From assembly GCA_003567495.1 (NCBI GenBank), contig PWZK01000104.1, forward strand, positions 1-6,012: 6,012 nt of DNA, written 5' to 3'. How positions within the stretch are numbered: the stretch's first letter is position 1; every line of letters begins with the position of its first letter. The notes beneath the pieces were generated by a model. The model saw nothing but the letters and a program-made list of their open reading frames with translations. It had not been told where the DNA came from and ran no database searches. The position numbers were made by a program, and so were the translations under genes. This document shows, piece after piece, positions 5,064-6,012 of this stretch. This DNA is from Candidatus Brocadiaceae bacterium. Its GTDB lineage: Bacteria > Planctomycetota > Brocadiia > SM23-32.

Positions 5064-6012
5064 TCATCCCGGCCCGGTAGCGGTCCACATGGTGATTCCG
5101 CCGTCCATCACTTTAACCTTTTCAAATCCGTTTGCCTTTATTATAATCGAGGCCTCGTAGGCACTCAATGACACCCTGGAAAAAAGGATTATCTCGCTAT
5201 CCATCGGAAGCTCGTCTATCCGTCCTCTCAGCGCACTTATGGGGATATGCCGGCTTCCATCAATCCGTGCCCCCGCAAATTCCCCGTGTGTGCGAACGTC
5301 CAGCAATGTAATGTTTTCGCCGGCATTGAGTTTTTCTCTCACTTTCGAGGGCGATATCCCCGTCATCCGCCCGGCCATTTTGTTCTTTATGACATTGGCC
5401 GCCACATGCAGGTTATCCAGAGACTCGGAGTATGATGGTGCGTAGCAGTGGTCTAGGTTAGACACCTGACCCACTGTCATGCCGGCCGTCAGCACAGCTA
5501 CGGCCACATCCACTCTTTTTGCCACTTCGCCCGGACCGACCGCCTGTATGCCGAGAATGCGTCCGGACCCGGCATCGGCCACCAATTTTATTATTATCAT
5601 CTTAGCACCGGGCATAAAATGCGAGCGATCGACACCGGGCGCTATGGATACGACGGTCTCAAAACCCGCCGCATTTGCCTGCGCCTCGGTCAGACCGGAA
5701 CGGGCAACAGTATAGTCAAAAACCTTACATATACAGGTCCTTACGATGCCAGGGAATACCTGCTTGCCACCGCAGATATTTTCTGCTGCAACGCGTCCCT
5801 GTTTGTTGGCGGTTGAGCCCAGCGGCTGGTACACAGGCTCGCCGGTAATCAGGCAGTTGCTTTCCACACAATCGCCTGCAGCGTATATATCGGGGTCCGA
5901 CGTGCGCATATGCAGGTCAGTTTTTATCCCCCCCGCCGTGCCTATCTCAAGGCCCGCTTCTTCGGCGAGTTTTATATTCGGCTTCACCCCGGTGCCCATA
6001 ATGACCATATCC
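5064..6012 (-). CDS. FAD/NAD(P)H-dependent disulfide reductase (CoA-disulfide reductase/NADH oxidase-like) fused to a degenerate rhodanese domain, C-terminal part
   Basis: The gene runs off the right edge. The reading frame continues upstream of the Met at 6008 (codon GAT before it), so that Met is internal and roughly 240-250 N-terminal residues, including the FAD-binding fold and redox Cys, are missing. Counting from that Met: MGTGVKPN (4-11) ends the NAD(P)H-binding domain, RTSDPDIYAAGDCVE (35-49) is the second FAD-binding motif, and QPLGSTANKQGRVAAENI (61-78) follows. The dimerisation domain covers about 90-212 and includes YAPSYSESLDNL (189-200). A rhodanese domain fills about 218-314 (LLDVRTHGEFAGARIDGSRHIP). 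Family relatives reduce CoA disulfide, CoA persulfide or polysulfide with NAD(P)H, the rhodanese part handling sulfane sulfur. Here the active-site loop CxxGxR reads SRVSLS (277-282): Cys, Gly and Arg are all Ser, so sulfurtransferase activity is doubtful. Reductase activity cannot be judged without the N-terminus. Confidence 0.93.
   Translation of the reverse strand, partial: DMVIMGTGVKPNIKLAEEAGLEIGTAGGIKTDLHMRTSDPDIYAAGDCVESNCLITGEPVYQPLGSTANKQGRVAAENICGGKQVFPGIVRTCICKVFDYTVARSGLTEAQANAAGFETVVSIAPGVDRSHFMPGAKMIIIKLVADAGSGRILGIQAVGPGEVAKRVDVAVAVLTAGMTVGQVSNLDHCYAPSYSESLDNLHVAANVIKNKMAGRMTGISPSKVREKLNAGENITLLDVRTHGEFAGARIDGSRHIPISALRGRIDELPMDSEIILFSRVSLSAYEASIIIKANGFEKVKVMDGGITMWTATGPG

Noticed and set aside
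6006..6008. ATG at 6008 as the start of the flavoprotein gene
   Set aside because: The frame stays open to the window edge, and the protein would begin in the middle of the NAD(P)H-binding domain, so this Met is internal.

Overview
The window looks like an ordinary bacterial chromosome segment. Four genes or gene ends lie close together, all read leftwards (minus strand), and a fifth partial gene, also on the minus strand, lies at the right edge. A gene-free stretch of about 980 bp packed with palindromes and short repeats separates the two parts. The likely source is an anaerobic or facultative, probably uncultured, bacterium. This is inference: it rests on a CoA-disulfide reductase/NADH oxidase-type flavoprotein, an endonuclease-type MutL (so probably no Dam/MutH-directed repair), a GH57 glucan branching enzyme, the lack of strong Shine-Dalgarno sequences, and GGAATNN heptad repeats with dense intergenic hairpins. 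I recall such repeats from several environmental lineages (for example Omnitrophota, Desulfobacterota, Planctomycetota), but the window alone does not fix the phylum.

In transcription order, right to left: (1) 6012-5064, the C-terminal part of a pyridine nucleotide-disulfide oxidoreductase fused to a rhodanese domain whose active-site Cys, Gly and Arg are all serine. (2) 5063-4084, a non-coding stretch with nested inverted repeats, an inverted duplication of a roughly 90-bp structured unit showing compensatory base changes, and heptad repeats facing each other near its two ends. (3) 4083-2311, mutL, complete. (4) 2310-2165, a 146-bp gap with six in-phase CGATNN hexamers directly upstream of the next start codon. 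(5) 2164-1724, an unrecognised 146-residue protein. (6) 1707-118, a GH57 1,4-alpha-glucan branching enzyme, complete. (7) 121-1, the first 40 codons of rsmI, overlapping the GH57 stop codon by 4 bp (ATGA).

The last three genes are tightly packed (16-bp gap, then 4-bp overlap) and are probably co-transcribed. mutL lies upstream in the same direction and may be part of the same unit or have its own leader. The products do not form one pathway: mismatch repair, an unknown, glycogen branching and 16S rRNA methylation. The grouping therefore looks like a housekeeping operon rather than a dedicated system. No CRISPR array, tRNA, rRNA, transposase or phage gene was seen. The most unusual content is the palindrome-rich intergenic stretch and the altered rhodanese active site.
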